From Sutcliffiella horikoshii (GTDB lineage: Bacteria > Bacillota > Bacilli > Bacillales > Bacillaceae_I): 64,000 bases of DNA. Of the stretch, positions 62,953 through 64,000 are shown piece by piece. Under the pieces are notes generated by a model. It searched no databases and was not told the DNA's origin. It saw only the letters and a program-made list of their open reading frames with translations. A program made the translations under genes and the position numbers. The number at the start of each line of letters is the position of its first letter. Positions within the stretch are counted from its first letter, which is position 1. The stretch is from assembly GCF_020524325.1 (NCBI RefSeq), contig NZ_JAIVKY010000005.1, forward strand, positions 186,001 to 250,000, written 5' to 3'.

Positions 62953-63297
62953 ATGATGTTGGTACTGAAGAAAGGACAGGAAGAGATGAGTAATATGCTC
63001 CTACAAACGGTTATAGCCATCTGCATTTCTGATATTGGTGATATTAAACTTCTTCCACCACGGTCAGTGGGAAAATTGTATTCCATTTTAAATAGAGACG
63101 AAATAAATCGTGCATTAATCCATTATAATGAGGAAAAAAACCTTTACATCGACCTTTTTGTTGCCATCGTGTACAACAAATGTATTCCGCAAAAATGCAA
63201 GGAACTTCAACAATTGATTAAGAAAGAAATTGAAATTATTACCGGACAAACGGTATCAGCGGTTCATGTTTACGTGGATGCGATATGGATTAAGTAA
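62953..63297 (+). CDS. Asp23/Gls24-like protein
   Basis: 114 residues. The C-terminal half (NLYIDLFVAIVYNK, KELQQLIKKEIEIITGQTVS, AVHVYVDAIWIK) resembles the Asp23/Gls24 fold; the N-terminal half is less typical. Members act at the envelope or as scaffolds; the role here is unknown. AAAGGAGGTATAC precedes ATGATG at 62953. It lies outside the B. subtilis order. Confidence 0.6.
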   Translation: MMLVLKKGQEEMSNMLLQTVIAICISDIGDIKLLPPRSVGKLYSILNRDEINRALIHYNEEKNLYIDLFVAIVYNKCIPQKCKELQQLIKKEIEIITGQTVSAVHVYVDAIWIK

Positions 63298-63309
63298 AAT
63301 GTCAAAAGA

Positions 63310-63349
63310 AAAAGGTGAAGCTAGGCCTAAATGCCAGCGATTCACCTTC
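63310..63349. terminator. Bidirectional terminator before ylbA
   Basis: AAGGTGAA pairs with TTCACCTT around a 19-20 base loop with AGGCCT inside. It separates two convergent genes; the T-run is weak. Confidence 0.68.
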
Positions 63350-63361
63350 TAGAATGTTGTA

Positions 63362-63718
63362 TTATTTGATTGCATCCATACGTTCTTTAGCTTGTTTTAA
63401 TAAAGATGTCGATGTGGATACGATATTTGATGGGAATGTTTCTCCTTCTCCATACTCCACACCATGTGGATAATAATGCTTACCTAAAAGCGGAGTCATT
63501 AAGTTAATGACAGCATGAGATCCACCAATGTCACCTTCTACAGCATAACCTTGTACACGAAGGTAGAAAATGCCTTCTTTTGTTTCAAATTTACGGTCAT
63601 AGGTTACTCGCTCATAGTCCCACTGACCAGCAAGGTCAAAACCTAAATCCTCCATAATGTCTGTCAAACGTGTTAAATCTACTCTTTCATTTTCAAAACC
63701 TGTATTTTCAATTTTCAT
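63362..63718 (-). CDS. ylbA: YugN-like family protein, probable YlbA
   Basis: 118 residues: DIMEDLGFDLAGQWDYERVT and FETKEGIFYLRVQGYAVEGD, followed by GKHYYPHGVEYGEGETFP, match the YugN-like family. Its position after ctaG and before a CBS-domain gene corresponds to B. subtilis ylbA. Function unknown. AAGGAGTGTAC precedes ATG 63718 on the minus strand. The 63719-63950 gap shows no further gene. Confidence 0.75.
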   Translation of the reverse strand: MKIENTGFENERVDLTRLTDIMEDLGFDLAGQWDYERVTYDRKFETKEGIFYLRVQGYAVEGDIGGSHAVINLMTPLLGKHYYPHGVEYGEGETFPSNIVSTSTSLLKQAKERMDAIK

Positions 63719-63957
63719 GTATGTACACTCCTTTTTCTATCTCTGTGAAACCAAATAAAGTATGCTCCCTGTTTATAATAGTACGAAAGCGGACAACTTT
63801 CAATAAAAGGTTCTCAATCTAGCCATAGTCCAGTTAAGTTTTTTGGAAAAATTCATGATTTTGTAGAAAATGGTGAACCTAAAGATGTAGAAGATGATAC
63901 CTTTATCCTCTTCAAAATAGTTGACTGCTATGTATGAAAAATAACGGAGGTAGAAAT

Positions 63958-64000
63958 ATGCAAACTGTAAGAGATGTTATGACAACGAATGTAGACTACT
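63958..64000 (+). CDS. ylbB: Start of a CBS-domain protein, probable YlbB (partial)
   Basis: Only the first 14 codons lie in the window: MQTVRDVMTTNVDY, the typical opening of a CBS-domain protein. GGAGGTAGAAAT precedes the ATG. Together with its place after ylbA this suggests YlbB, but the identification rests on few residues. Confidence 0.6.
   Translation, partial: MQTVRDVMTTNVDY

Overview
The window is AT-rich Firmicutes DNA whose gene order closely follows the Bacillus subtilis chromosome from ykuJ to ylbB. The proteins (AbbA, DarB/YkuL, CcpC, YkuQRSTUV, KtrC, RNase J1, RpoY, PdhABCD, SpeA, YktAB, TypA, YlaH-YlaN, PycA, CtaA-CtaG) are clearly Bacillaceae orthologues but diverged from B. 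subtilis, so the source is a Bacillus-like species other than B. subtilis. No rRNA, tRNA, prophage, transposase or CRISPR array is visible. Gene assignments rest on remembered family sequences and motifs; no database search was run.

Layout. (1) 1-5 kb: ykuJ, a YueI-family gene, a tiny zinc-ribbon gene, ykuK, abbA and darB, then an MFS drug exporter and a convergent TauE-type exporter. (2) 5.8-13 kb: ccpC, a DUF368 polyprenyl-phosphate translocase, dapH-dapL (lysine/diaminopimelate pathway), ykuS, ykuT, and the thiol-redox pair ykuU-ykuV. (3) 13-21 kb: a heterodimeric ABC exporter, an XRE regulator with a micro-ORF attached, ktrC, and the rpoY-rnjA pair. (4) 21-30 kb: a DMT permease, ykrA, def, ykyA and the pyruvate dehydrogenase operon pdhABCD. 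(5) 30-38.6 kb: a thioredoxin-like lipoprotein, a NodB-type lipoprotein, the SR1/SR1P regulatory RNA locus, speA, an NMO-like flavoprotein, yktA, yktB, ykzI and suhB. (6) 38.6-51 kb: ylaF, typA, ylaH, ylaI, ylaJ, ylaK, glsA, ylaN and pycA. (7) 51-64 kb: a photolyase, then the haem A / cytochrome caa3 oxidase cluster ctaA, ctaBCDEFG and a CtaM-like gene, an AI-2E family permease, a Gls24-like protein, ylbA and the first codons of ylbB.

Functional theme. Much of the window concerns pyruvate metabolism and respiration: PDH, pyruvate carboxylase, CcpC (TCA regulator), SR1 (which in B. subtilis responds to glycolysis through CcpN), haem A synthesis and caa3 oxidase.

The most unusual content is non-coding. 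A GC-rich, imperfectly palindromic element of about 130 bp occurs at six places. At four of them it forms an inverted pair separated by a spacer of about 80-90 bp. Two more sites carry only terminal remnants. There is a 52-bp tandem array of hairpins after abbA, and further short repeats at 51-, 21- and 20-bp periods. Several micro-ORFs with plausible ribosome-binding sites also lie in otherwise unannotated gaps.
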